Source of the DNA: JBBQUN01 sp963717115
GTDB taxonomy: Bacteria; Actinomycetota; Acidimicrobiia; Acidimicrobiales; SZUA-35
Assembly (NCBI GenBank): GCA_963717115.1
Contig: CAVQVO010000020.1
Location: 1,222,640-1,286,639 of the forward strand
Direction of reading: 5' to 3'
Length of the DNA: 64,000 bases
Part shown: in pieces, positions 37,550 to 46,727 of the stretch
Numbering within the stretch: the first letter of the stretch is position 1
Layout: every line of letters starts with the position of its first letter
The notes under the pieces: model-generated
Told to the model about the DNA's origin: nothing
Seen by the model: the letters and a program-made list of their open reading frames with translations, nothing else
The model's database searches: none
Translations under genes and position numbers: made by a program

Positions 37550-40534
37550 GTGTACCGAATCGTGTCCCGTGAGCCGCTCAACGCGGTCACCTTCCGATGG
37601 GACATCGAGGCCCCCGACGTCGCCGCCTCGGCCGAACCCGGCCAGTTCGTCATGGTGCGTCTGCACGACGGGTCCGAACGCATCCCGTTGACCATCGCCG
37701 ACTTCGACCGGCGAGCGGGAACGGTCGCCGTCGTCGTCCAGGCGCTCGGACGGTCGACGATCGAGATGCGCGACCGCTACGCGGCGGGCGACGAGATCGC
37801 CGATTTCGTCGGTCCGCTCGGTCGCCCGGCCGAGATCGAACCGGTCGGCGGCACCACCCCGGCCCCGCACGTGGTGCTCGTCGGCGGCGGGCTCGGCGTG
37901 GCGCCGGTGTTCCCGCAGGTCCGGGCGTTCGCCCAGGCCGGGTATCGGGTCACGGCGATCGTCGGGTTCCGGACCGCCGACCTGGTGTTCTGGCAGGACC
38001 GGCTGGCCGAGTGGGCCCACCGGGTGGTGGTCTGCAGCGACGACGGGTCGACGGGCCGGGCCGGCCTGGTCACCGAGGCCCTGGCCGAGGTGGTCGCCAC
38101 CGATCGACCGGACCTGGTCGTTGCCATCGGCCCGCTGCCCATGATGCGGGCCTGTGCCGAGGTCACCCGCCCGGCTGCGGTGCCGACCCGGGTCTCGCTC
38201 AACACGATCATGGTCGACGGCACCGGCATGTGCGGATCGTGCCGGGCCACGGTCGACGGCACGGTCCGGTTCGCCTGCGTCGACGGCCCCGAGTTCGACG
38301 CCCACGGGGTCGACTTCGCCGAACTGGACGCCCGCCAGCGTCGCTTCCGGGCCGACGAGCAGGCCGCCGCCGACGACTACGAGCACCGGTGCCGGATCGA
38401 GCAGACCCTGTTCGTCGACGGTCGGCGCACCTACAAGAAGCTGCGCGAGATCGAACCGACCAAGGTGCCCATGCCCGAACGCGACCCGTCGGCCCGGGCT
38501 CGGACCTTCGACGAGGTCTCGCTCGGCTACTCGCTGTCGGAGGCGTTGCGGGAAGCCGAACGGTGCCTCCAGTGCAGCCGTCCGACCTGCATCTCGGGGT
38601 GCCCGGTGGCGATCGACATCCCGAGGTTCATCCGCCACCTGATCGTGAAGGACGTCGACGGGGCGCTGGGCGTGATCCACGAGTCGAACGTCCTGCCGTC
38701 GGTGTGCGGCCGGGTGTGCCCGCAGGAATCGCAGTGCGAGAGTCAGTGCGTGATCGCCCGGCGGATGGAACCGGTGGCGATCGGCCGACTCGAGCGCTAC
38801 GTCGGCGACCATGGCCGACCGGGCGAGGCGCCGAAGCCGCCCCCGACCGGGAAGCGGGTGGCCGTCGTCGGGTCGGGTCCGGCCGGGCTGGCGTGCGCCT
38901 CGGATCTGGCTCGGCTCGGGGTCGAGGTGACGGTGTTCGAGGCGCTGCACGTCGCCGGGGGTGTCCTGCGCTACGGCATCCCGTCGTTCCGCCTGCCCCG
39001 CGAGATCATCGAACGGGAGCTGGCGGCGCTCGAGTCCCGGGGGGTGCGGATCGTGACCGATCAGGTGGTCGGGCGCACCTTCACGGTCGAACAGTTGCTG
39101 GGCGAGCGCGGCTTCGATGCGGTGTTCCTGGCGGTCGGGGCCGGGGCTCCGTCGTTCCTCGGGATTCCCGGCGAGAACGCCGGCCGGGTGATCAGCGCCA
39201 ACGAGTTCCTGACCCGGGTCAACCTGATGGGCGGCGACCGGTTCCCCGAAGTCGACACCCCGGTGGGGATCGGGCGTGACGTGGTCGTGATCGGGGCCGG
39301 CAACACGGCGATGGACTGCCTCCGCACCGCTCGTCGGCTGGGCGCCGAGCGGGTCCGCTGTGTGTACCGGCGCAGCCGGGCCGAGGCCCCGGCCCGAGCC
39401 GAGGAGCTGCGCCACGCCGAGGAGGAGGGCGTCGAGTTCTGCTTCCTGAACGGTCCGGTCGAGGTGCTGACCGACGACGCCGGTGACGTGCGGGGTCTCG
39501 TGGTCGAACGGATGGAGCTTGGCGAGGCCGACGAGCGGGGTCGACGCTCGCCGATTCCCACCGGCGAACGCACCGAGCTCGGGTGCGACACGGTGATCGT
39601 GGCCCTGGGCACGAAGGCCAATCCGATCGTCACCCGGTCGACCGAGGGCCTCGAGCTCGACGGTCGGGGCTACATCGCCGCCGACCCGGTGACCCAGGCC
39701 ACCAGCCTTCCCGGCGTGTTCGCCGGCGGCGACATCGTCACCGGCGGCGCCACCGTGATCCTGGCGATGGGGGCCGGACGACGGGCCGCCGACGCCATCG
39801 GCCGCTACCTGGGCGTCGTGCCCGACGCCGATCGCTCCGAGTCGTCCGAACCCCTCGAGTTCTCCGGTCCCGTGGTGTCGGGTGCGGTGCCTGCCGCCAC
39901 GGGGCCGGTCTGCCCGAAGTGCCGTCGGGGTGTCGACGAGGAAGGCATCTGCTGCGGCGGGGATCGACTGTCGTGGCGGTGCACGAGGTGCGCCAAACGG
40001 AGCGAGGGATTCGCCTTCCCCTACGGAGCGTGTCCGGCCTGCGGTGGGCACCTCGTGCTGCTCGAGGGCGGCGCCGGCTCCCCGGCCGATGCCGCTGCCC
40101 ACGAGGCCGTGCGGTTGGCGATGGAGATCGAGCTGGGCGGCCTCGACTTCTACACCGTCGCCGCCGAGCAGGCCGACGACGCCGACCTGCGCCGGTTGTT
40201 CGGGGCCCTCGCCGAGATGGAACGCGAGCACCTCACCACGCTGGTCGAGCGGTATCACGTCGACCCTCCCGAGGAGTCGAGCGCCGGCCTCCGCCCGGCG
40301 TTCGAGCGGGCCGAGCGCACACCGCACCCCGAGGATCCGTTCGATCTGCTCGAGCTGGCCCTGGTGCTCGAGCGCCGGGCCGAGGCGTACTTCCGGGAGC
40401 ACGTCGAGACGGCGCCGACCGCCGCCGCCTCCGAGCTCTACCGGGAGCTGGCGGCCGAGGAAGCCGAGCACGTCGACCTGCTCACCACCGAGCTGGCGGC
40501 GCTGCGGGCCGGACGGGTCGGGTTGCTGCACTGA
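37550..40534 (+). CDS. NfnAB/SudAB-type ferredoxin:NADP oxidoreductase fused to a rubrerythrin-like domain
   Basis: A 994-residue fusion with three parts. Residues 1-250 are a PyrK/NfnA-type FAD/NAD domain ending in a [2Fe-2S] motif (GTGMCGSCRATVDG, FACVDGPEFD). Residues about 330-780 are a GltD/NfnB-type subunit: two 4Fe-4S motifs (CLQCSRPTCISGCP; CGRVCPQESQCESQC), an FAD Rossmann motif VAVVGSGPAGLACAS and an NADP motif VVVIGAGNTAMD. Residues 787-836 hold a zinc-ribbon or rubredoxin-like knot (CPKC, CTRC, CPAC). The C-terminus is a ferritin-like four-helix domain with two ExxH pairs (EREH, EEAEH), suited to a di-iron centre. NfnAB transfers electrons between NADH, NADPH and ferredoxin. The added domain suggests peroxide or oxygen reduction; that is inference. 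Start is GTG at 37,550. Confidence 0.88.
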   Translation: MYRIVSREPLNAVTFRWDIEAPDVAASAEPGQFVMVRLHDGSERIPLTIADFDRRAGTVAVVVQALGRSTIEMRDRYAAGDEIADFVGPLGRPAEIEPVGGTTPAPHVVLVGGGLGVAPVFPQVRAFAQAGYRVTAIVGFRTADLVFWQDRLAEWAHRVVVCSDDGSTGRAGLVTEALAEVVATDRPDLVVAIGPLPMMRACAEVTRPAAVPTRVSLNTIMVDGTGMCGSCRATVDGTVRFACVDGPEFDAHGVDFAELDARQRRFRADEQAAADDYEHRCRIEQTLFVDGRRTYKKLREIEPTKVPMPERDPSARARTFDEVSLGYSLSEALREAERCLQCSRPTCISGCPVAIDIPRFIRHLIVKDVDGALGVIHESNVLPSVCGRVCPQESQCESQCVIARRMEPVAIGRLERYVGDHGRPGEAPKPPPTGKRVAVVGSGPAGLACASDLARLGVEVTVFEALHVAGGVLRYGIPSFRLPREIIERELAALESRGVRIVTDQVVGRTFTVEQLLGERGFDAVFLAVGAGAPSFLGIPGENAGRVISANEFLTRVNLMGGDRFPEVDTPVGIGRDVVVIGAGNTAMDCLRTARRLGAERVRCVYRRSRAEAPARAEELRHAEEEGVEFCFLNGPVEVLTDDAGDVRGLVVERMELGEADERGRRSPIPTGERTELGCDTVIVALGTKANPIVTRSTEGLELDGRGYIAADPVTQATSLPGVFAGGDIVTGGATVILAMGAGRRAADAIGRYLGVVPDADRSESSEPLEFSGPVVSGAVPAATGPVCPKCRRGVDEEGICCGGDRLSWRCTRCAKRSEGFAFPYGACPACGGHLVLLEGGAGSPADAAAHEAVRLAMEIELGGLDFYTVAAEQADDADLRRLFGALAEMEREHLTTLVERYHVDPPEESSAGLRPAFERAERTPHPEDPFDLLELALVLERRAEAYFREHVETAPTAAASELYRELAAEEAEHVDLLTTELAALRAGRVGLLH

Positions 40535-40582
40535 ACTCGCCGTCGAACCCCGGTCACCGCCGTCGCTGCGGGGTTCGGAGGG

Positions 40583-41264
40583 TCACGCCGCGGCACCGAC
40601 CGCCCGCACGGTCGTTGCGCCCGGCGCCGATCGGAGCATGCTGACACTCACTCCGATGATCCAGACGACGAAGGCGCCGAAGCCGAGATAGAGGAAGGCG
40701 AACACCGTCGACGAGTCGGTCGTGTAGGTGGCCAGCCCACCGATGTTGACCAGCGCACCGACCCCGGCGACGGCAGTCGTCCACGCCGGGAACACCGCTT
40801 CCCGATGGGCGGCCAGGGCGTAGGCACCGAGCATCAGGCTCAACCCGATTCCACCGACGGCGGCGGCTGCGCCGTAGGCGACCATCCCCAGGAAGATCGA
40901 GTCGTCGCTCAGCCGGTCACTGTAGAGCGCAACCGTCGCGGCCAGTCCGTAGGACAGGGCCCAACCGCCGATCAGCAGCGTCACCCCGCACCAGGCGATT
41001 GCGGCCGGGCCGTCGTGTCGCCCCGACGGATGCAGCGCATCGTGGACCTGCGACGCGAACGCCGCGAAGGCGAGCGGCGGCGAGCCCGAACAGGACCGCC
41101 TGGGCCTCGATGCCACCGGCATGGTCGCGAGACCATGCCGCGACCTCGGCCACTGACGAGGACGGATCGGGTGGAGCCGGGGCGAGGAACAGGGTCGCCA
41201 CGGCCAAGATGATGAATGCGAAGCCACCGAGGTCCGCGATACGTCGAGTCATGGCGCTCTCCAT
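40583..41264 (-). CDS. Small multi-pass membrane protein, unknown (frameshifted)
   Basis: I do not recognise a named family; the layout is like DUF4386-type proteins. The N-terminus (MTRRIADLGGFAFIILAVAT, ending in VLFG) is in one frame. The rest (LAFAAFASQVHDALHP, then helices AWCGVTLLIGGWALSYGLAA, GGIGLSLMLGAYALA, AVAGVGALVNIGGLATY and LYLGFGAFVVWIIGVSVSM) is in another, joined by a one-base shift near 41,085. About 225 residues and five to six membrane helices result. ATG at 41,252 is an alternative start to 41,264. It diverges from the STAND-type regulator gene and shares the operator-like dyad between them. Confidence 0.65.
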
Positions 41265-41324
41265 CGTTGTCGGGCTGCCGGATGCAGTCCCTCTCCGACT
41301 GGACCACGCGGGAGGTGATTCGGG

Positions 41325-41354
41325 GTATCGCCGGAGCGATACTCCCGGCGATAC
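41325..41354. promoter_or_regulatory. Perfect 10-bp dyad between divergent genes, probable operator
   Basis: GTATCGCCGG at 41,325-41,334 and its exact complement CCGGCGATAC at 41,345-41,354, with a 10-base spacer that itself holds another CGATAC. One turn of the helix between arms is what a dimeric regulator would need. It lies between the membrane protein (start 41,264) and the HTH-STAND regulator (start 41,400), so the regulator may control both genes through it. Confidence 0.6.
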
Positions 41355-41399
41355 AGACCGGAGCAGACCGGCGACGGGGCTCTTGGTACACTGCGGGTC

Positions 41400-43820
41400 G
41401 TGCCACGGCCCGGGGAGCTGAGTGGTGCCGAGGCGATTGCTGCGAGCAGCCTCGGCTCCTGGATCCGGCTTCGTCGAAGGGCGCTCGGGATCACCCAGGC
41501 CGAGCTCGCATCCCGCGTGCCCTGTGCGGTCATCACGATCCGCAAGCTCGAAGCCGACGAGCGTCGCCCCTCGCACCAGGTCGCCGAGCGGCTGGCCGAT
41601 GCGCTCGAGCTCGGCGACCCGGCCGCCGATCGGTTCCTCGCCGCGTCCCGCACCTCGTTCGCCCCGAGTGTCCCGGTCGACGGCGACCCGGACCCCAGCC
41701 GGGCCACGGTGCCGGCGGCGACGAGTTCCCTGGTCGGGCGGCATCGTGAGCTCGACGATGCCTTCGCCCGACTCGGGCCCGCCGGCGGTGGCGCCCGTCT
41801 GCTGACCATCGCCGGCCCGCCGGGTGTCGGCAAGACGCGACTGGCTGTCGCCCTGGCCAACCGGATCGAGGACAAGCTGGAGCTGCCCGTCGCCTGGGTC
41901 GAGCTCGCGGGCGTTGCCGAGCCGAGCGGGCTCGCCGCGGCCATCGCCCGGGCCGTCACCCCGCCCGGCCTGCAGGGAGCCCCGCTCGAGGACCTCGCGA
42001 TCCGGGTTCTCGGACGCGGTCCGATGGTGCTCGTGCTCGACAACTGCGAGCATCTGCTCCCGGCGATCGATCACGTGAGCGGGCTCCTCGAGGCCTGCCC
42101 CGACCTGGTCTGCGTGGCGACCAGCCGCAGCCGGCTCGATCTGCACGGTGAGCACGAGCTGGTGCTCGAGCCGCTTCCGCTCGTCGATCCCGACTCGGCG
42201 GCCCCGGGTGCGGCGATCGAGTTGTTCGTCGATCGGGCGGGCCAGGTCGCCCGGGTCCGGCCGGATCGTGACGATCCCCTCGTTCGTTCGATCGTCGAGC
42301 GGGTGGGAGGGATCCCGTTGGGGATCGAGTTGGCGGCGCTGCGGCTGCGGGACCGCGACCTGGCGGGCCTCGATGCTTCCCTGGCCTCGGGCCTCGACAG
42401 GCTCGGTCCCAATCGCCGGGGGGTGCCGGCTCGACACGCCTCGCTGACGGCGGCGGTCGCCTGGAGCGAGGCCCTGCTCGGACCCACCGAGCTGGCGGTG
42501 CTCGAGGCGCTCGTCGTGTTCCCTTCCGGTGCCGAGGTCGAGGCGGTGGCGTCGGTGGCCGAACTCGCACCGCTCGAGGTTCGACCCGCGCTCGATTCGC
42601 TCATCGACGCGGCGCTGGTCTTCCGCCCGGCGCCCGCGTCGACCACCGGCGCCCGTTACGTCCCGTTCGTCGTCGTGCGGGAACACGTGCGGGCCCGTCT
42701 CGACGCCGGTCGGCTCGCCGCAGCCCGACGCCGCCACGCCTCGGTGGTGCTCGAGATCGCCCGAGCCCGGCTCCCTGGCATCACCGCATGGCCCGAACCG
42801 CACCATTTGGCTGCGCTCGACGATCTCGACGACGACCTGCAAGCGGCGTTGGCCTGGTCGTTCGGTCCCGACGGACGGGTCGACGATGGCGTTGCATTGG
42901 CCGTGCCCGCCGTTTGCGCATGGTTCTTCCGGGGTCGCTCGGCCGAGTGCCAGACGTGGATCGACGCGTCGCTCACCGCCCGACCCGATTCGTATCAGAT
43001 GCACTACCTCGCTGCGGTGCTGGCGTGGGAGGCCGGTGGAACGGGAGCACTCGAGATGATGGCCGGTGCGCTGGAGGGGGCCGAAGCGGCGGGTGACGTG
43101 GTCTGGGTTGCCGAATGTGCCGGGATGGCGCAGACCCTGGCCCTCAGCCAGGGGGATCCCGCCCTGGCCCTCGAGCTCGGTCCGCGGGCCATCGCTGCCG
43201 CCGAGCGCGTCGGAGGCGAATGGGAAGCCCTCGTCCACCTCCGCAACGGCAGGCTCGCCCTCCGCTTCCGCGACCTCGACACGGCGCGCTCGCACAGCCA
43301 CCGTTGCACCGAGTGTTACCGGTCGCTCGGGAGCACCTGGGGCCAGGGCATGGCATCGATCCTGGCCGGAGCCATCGCCGAACACGACGGCCGCTCGGCC
43401 GATGCGGCGGGCGCGTACCTGCAGGCCGTCGAGCTGTTCAGCGTCCTCGGCTTCCCCGTCTACATCGCCGCCGCCATCGGCGATTGTGGCCACCTCCTGG
43501 TCGACCACGGCGAACCGGAGGCGGCGGCGGTTCTCTACGGGATGGTCGAGGCGTGGCTCGACGAACTCGGGCTCCAGCCCGAACCGGCGTCGCGACACCG
43601 CTGGAACAGCGGCCGCCAATCGGCCCGGACGGGACTCGGCGACGCCTACGAAGCCGCCGCGAGGCGAGGGGCGGCGATGATCCGGGATCTCGAGTCGGTT
43701 CGCACCGTCCTCGCCGGCGCCGGCATCACCGCGACCCGACCGAGTCGAGGCGCGTCCGACGGGTCGCCGTCGGATCGGTCGGGCGGCGTCGCCTTCGAAT
43801 CCACGCGGCCCGCGGAGTAG
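41400..43820 (+). CDS. HTH-NB-ARC-TPR (STAND) transcriptional regulator
   Basis: An 806-residue signal-transduction ATPase. The N-terminal Xre helix-turn-helix covers residues 17-75 (LRRRALGITQAELASRV). A NOD/NB-ARC ATPase follows with Walker A GPPGVGKTRL at about 138, Walker B MVLVLDNCEHLL and sensor-like VATSRSRLDL, then a winged-helix part (GGIPLGIELAALRLRD). The C-terminal half is helical and TPR-like, presumably the ligand or partner sensor. The GTG at 41,400 is the start. Proteins of this layout are common in actinobacteria as transcription activators. The divergent membrane gene is its most likely target. Confidence 0.85.
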   Translation: MPRPGELSGAEAIAASSLGSWIRLRRRALGITQAELASRVPCAVITIRKLEADERRPSHQVAERLADALELGDPAADRFLAASRTSFAPSVPVDGDPDPSRATVPAATSSLVGRHRELDDAFARLGPAGGGARLLTIAGPPGVGKTRLAVALANRIEDKLELPVAWVELAGVAEPSGLAAAIARAVTPPGLQGAPLEDLAIRVLGRGPMVLVLDNCEHLLPAIDHVSGLLEACPDLVCVATSRSRLDLHGEHELVLEPLPLVDPDSAAPGAAIELFVDRAGQVARVRPDRDDPLVRSIVERVGGIPLGIELAALRLRDRDLAGLDASLASGLDRLGPNRRGVPARHASLTAAVAWSEALLGPTELAVLEALVVFPSGAEVEAVASVAELAPLEVRPALDSLIDAALVFRPAPASTTGARYVPFVVVREHVRARLDAGRLAAARRRHASVVLEIARARLPGITAWPEPHHLAALDDLDDDLQAALAWSFGPDGRVDDGVALAVPAVCAWFFRGRSAECQTWIDASLTARPDSYQMHYLAAVLAWEAGGTGALEMMAGALEGAEAAGDVVWVAECAGMAQTLALSQGDPALALELGPRAIAAAERVGGEWEALVHLRNGRLALRFRDLDTARSHSHRCTECYRSLGSTWGQGMASILAGAIAEHDGRSADAAGAYLQAVELFSVLGFPVYIAAAIGDCGHLLVDHGEPEAAAVLYGMVEAWLDELGLQPEPASRHRWNSGRQSARTGLGDAYEAAARRGAAMIRDLESVRTVLAGAGITATRPSRGASDGSPSDRSGGVAFESTRPAE

Positions 43821-43867
43821 GGTCGGCCCGAGCGCCACGACCGGGTGGCCCGGATCGGAGCGAGTCA

Positions 43868-44908
43868 ATGTTCGTCGATGGTGGATTGGGATTCTCGGGC
43901 GGGATGGCGGCGATGGCGGCCTCGGCCGCCGAACAGGAGGCGGCCGGCTACAGCGGCCTGTGGACGGCCGAGACCAGCCGAGACCCGTTCCTGCCGCTGC
44001 TGATCGCCGCCGAACACACCTCGACCATCGAGATCGGCACGTCGATCGCCGTGGCGTTCGCCCGGTCGCCGATGACGCTGGCCAACACCGCCAACGACCT
44101 GCAGGAGTACTCGGGCGGCCGGTTCATCCTCGGCTTGGGGTCCCAGATCAAGCCGCACATCACCAAGCGGTTCTCGATGGAGTGGTCGAAGCCCGCCGCC
44201 CGCATGCGCGAGCTGATCCTGGCCATGCACGCCATCTGGGACACCTGGAACGACGGCGTGAAGCTCGACTTCCGGGGCGAGTTCTACACCCACACCCTCA
44301 TGACCCCGTTCTTCGACCCGGGTCCCAATCCCCACGGCAAGCCGAAGGTGTTCCTCGCCGGCGTGGGTGAGCTCATGACCCAGGTGGCGGGCGAGGTGGC
44401 CGACGGGTTCATCTGCCACGGGTTCACCACCGAGCGCTACCTGCGAGAGGTCACGATCCCGGCGCTCGACAAGGGTCGGGCCAAGGCGGGCAAGCCGTCA
44501 CTGGCCGATTCACCGCTCGAGGGGCCCGACAGCTTCCAGATCGTGGGTCCGTCGTTCGTGGTCACCGGCAACACCGACGAGGAGATCGACAAGGCGGCCC
44601 AGGGCACCCGGCAGCAGATCGCGTTCTACGGCTCGACGCCGGCCTATCGGGGGGTGCTCGACATCCACGGGTGGGGTGGTCTGCAGGAAGACCTCAACGC
44701 GATGTCGAAGCAGGGTCAGTGGGTCGAGATGGCCGACAAGATCGACGACGAGATCCTGAACACCTTCGCCGTGGTCGGCCAGCCCGAGCAGATCGCTCCC
44801 GAACTCAAGGCCCGCTACGGCGACGTGATCCAGCGGATCAGCTTCTACGCGCCGTATTCGAGCGACCGCGACCGCTGGACCAAGGTCCTCGCCGACATCA
44901 AGAGCTGA
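43868..44908 (+). CDS. LLM-class F420-dependent oxidoreductase
   Basis: Luciferase-like TIM-barrel oxidoreductase of 346 residues. It begins MFVDGGLGFSGGMAAMAASA, with GYSGLWTAETSRDPFLPL and IEIGTSIAVAFARSPMTLA, then GGRFILGLGSQIKPH, the motifs of the actinobacterial group that uses coenzyme F420. The C-terminal half carries FAVVGQPEQIAPELKARYGD. Presence of F420 use supports an actinobacterial host. It is preceded within 50 bases by the STAND regulator and could be read through from it. The substrate is unknown. Confidence 0.88.
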   Translation: MFVDGGLGFSGGMAAMAASAAEQEAAGYSGLWTAETSRDPFLPLLIAAEHTSTIEIGTSIAVAFARSPMTLANTANDLQEYSGGRFILGLGSQIKPHITKRFSMEWSKPAARMRELILAMHAIWDTWNDGVKLDFRGEFYTHTLMTPFFDPGPNPHGKPKVFLAGVGELMTQVAGEVADGFICHGFTTERYLREVTIPALDKGRAKAGKPSLADSPLEGPDSFQIVGPSFVVTGNTDEEIDKAAQGTRQQIAFYGSTPAYRGVLDIHGWGGLQEDLNAMSKQGQWVEMADKIDDEILNTFAVVGQPEQIAPELKARYGDVIQRISFYAPYSSDRDRWTKVLADIKS

Positions 44909-44987
44909 CCCCGGCCACCACCGTTCTGGCGTGGTTCGGCCTCGGGTTCGAGGCCGGCTCCCGCCGGAACGGTCCGGGTGGGGGCGG

Positions 44988-46646
44988 TCAGCCGATGAGT
45001 TCGAGGGTGCCGTCGATGAACTGCTGGCGGCACAGCTGACGCTGGAGCTTGCCCGAGCTGGTCTTGGGCAGTGATCCGGCGCGCACGAACACGACGTCTC
45101 GGGCCGGGACACCGACCGCTTCGACCACGGTGTGGCCGATGACCGAGCGCAGCGGGTCGGTCTGGTCGGCTCGGGTCTCGGCGACGACGACCACGGCTTC
45201 CTTGCCCTTGCGGCCCGGCACGCTGAAGGCGATGACGTTGCCGCTGCGGACCCCGTCGACCATGCCGACCGAGCGCTCGATGTCCTGCGGGTAGACGTTG
45301 CGCCCGCCGACGATGATGACGTCCTTGATGCGGCCGCACATGACCATGTTGCCGTCGACGAGGTAGGCGAGGTCGCCGGTGCGGAGCCATTTGCCGTCGA
45401 AGAGTTCGAGGTTGGCGTCGGGCCGCTGGTAGTAGCCGGTGGTGACCGACGTGCCGGCGATCTGGAGTTCGCCGACCTCACGCTCGCCGAGCACCGCGCC
45501 GCTGTTGGGGTCGATGATGCGGAACTCGAGTCCGGGGACGGGCTTGCCCAGCTTGACCATGGCCCGGGCGTTGGGGTGGTCGGTGGGGACGTTGAGGGCC
45601 CGGTGGTCGTGTTCGAGGGCGACGATGTCGACCACGTCGACGTCGAGTCCGGTGAGGGGCACGGGGAAGCTGCCGGCGATGGCGACCTCGGCCATGCCGA
45701 AGGCGGGGAACACGGCCCCGGGGCGCATGCCGTGGCGGGCGCCGGCGTCGATGAAGGCCTGGACCGAGGCCGGGTCGACCGGTTCGGCACCGTTGAGGGC
45801 GATCCGGAGGCGGGACAGGTCGAGGGTCTTGTCGGTGCGATTGAGGGCCCGGGTGGCGAGCACGTAGGAGAAGTTCGGGCCGGCGGTGGCGGTGCCCCCG
45901 TACTCGGAGATCCATTCCATCCAACGGGCGGGCGAGGCGAGGAAGTCCTGCGGGGCGCCGAGGACGAGGTCCATGCCGGCCGACATCGGCAGGATGCAGA
46001 AACCGACCAGGCCCATGTCGTGGTAGAGCGGCAGCCACGAGACCATCACGTCGTCGTCGACGTCGACCCGGGCCGCTTCGACGATGGCGTCGAGGTTGGC
46101 GGCCACCACGTGGTTGGGCAGCATGACGCCCTTGGGTTCCGACGTGGATCCGCTGGTGAACTGCAGGACGAACAGGTCGTCGTCGTGGTAGTCGGGCCGG
46201 ATGAAGTCGTCGGCGGTCGGGCGGCCTTCGCCGGGCATGAGGTCGGCCATGTTGTAGACCGGCGGGTCTTCGGGCGAGACCTCGACGAAGGGGGCGAGGT
46301 CGGCGTCGACGATGACGGCGGCGCAGTCGGCACGGTGGATGCGACCCTTGGTGGCGGTGACGAAGTCCTCGATCGAGGCGAGCCGCATCGGCAGGGGCAG
46401 CACGACCAGCGTGGCGCCGCAGAGCCACACGGCCTGGAGGGAGGTGACGAGGTCACGGGTGGTCGGACCGAGCAGGGCGACGTGGTCTCCGTGGCCGATG
46501 CCCCGGGCCTGCAGCGCTGCTGCGGCCGCCTTGGCCTCTTCGTGGAGCTGCCCCCAGGTGAGGGTGACCGGCTCGTTCCCGGTGACGAAGGTGATCTGCC
46601 CGCTGCCCTTGGCGGCGTGCTCGATTCTGCTCACGATGGTGTTCAC
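44988..46646 (-). CDS. Fatty acyl-AMP/CoA ligase (FadD/FAAL-like)
   Basis: ANL-superfamily adenylating enzyme of about 552 residues. The AMP-binding P-loop is FTSGSTSEPKGVMLPN. WLPLYHDMGLVGFC is the motif typical of fatty-acyl-AMP ligases. The core GYYQRPDANLELFDGKWLRTGDLAYL, the hinge GRIKDVIIVGGRNVYPQDIE and a C-terminal KTSSGKLQR lysine motif are present. I use the GTG at 46,646, with GGAGG upstream; an in-frame GTG at 46,694 would overlap the esterase gene. It may activate long-chain acids for a polyketide or lipid pathway, or form acyl-CoA. Nothing nearby decides which. Confidence 0.85.
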   Translation of the reverse strand: MNTIVSRIEHAAKGSGQITFVTGNEPVTLTWGQLHEEAKAAAAALQARGIGHGDHVALLGPTTRDLVTSLQAVWLCGATLVVLPLPMRLASIEDFVTATKGRIHRADCAAVIVDADLAPFVEVSPEDPPVYNMADLMPGEGRPTADDFIRPDYHDDDLFVLQFTSGSTSEPKGVMLPNHVVAANLDAIVEAARVDVDDDVMVSWLPLYHDMGLVGFCILPMSAGMDLVLGAPQDFLASPARWMEWISEYGGTATAGPNFSYVLATRALNRTDKTLDLSRLRIALNGAEPVDPASVQAFIDAGARHGMRPGAVFPAFGMAEVAIAGSFPVPLTGLDVDVVDIVALEHDHRALNVPTDHPNARAMVKLGKPVPGLEFRIIDPNSGAVLGEREVGELQIAGTSVTTGYYQRPDANLELFDGKWLRTGDLAYLVDGNMVMCGRIKDVIIVGGRNVYPQDIERSVGMVDGVRSGNVIAFSVPGRKGKEAVVVVAETRADQTDPLRSVIGHTVVEAVGVPARDVVFVRAGSLPKTSSGKLQRQLCRQQFIDGTLELIG

Positions 46647-46727
46647 AGGATGTCTGACCTCCGGTTCGCCCAGGAGGTTACGCTTCGGTAACACCTTTTC
46701 CGCGCATGTTGCCCGCGGGCCCGCCGA

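Noticed and set aside
37514..40531. Long open frame of about 1,000 codons on the minus strand opposite the oxidoreductase fusion
   Set aside because: It is an antisense shadow of a high-GC gene; its translation has no motifs, while the plus strand carries all cofactor motifs.
40917..43868. Open frame of about 980 codons opposite the STAND regulator
   Set aside because: Only its far end encodes part of the membrane protein at 40.6-41.3 kb; the rest is antisense to a gene with clear HTH and P-loop motifs.
46661..46700. GTTAC/GTAAC inverted repeat near the acyl ligase start, as a FadR-type operator
   Set aside because: The arms are only about five bases, lie inside the overlapping esterase end and do not match a known FadR site.
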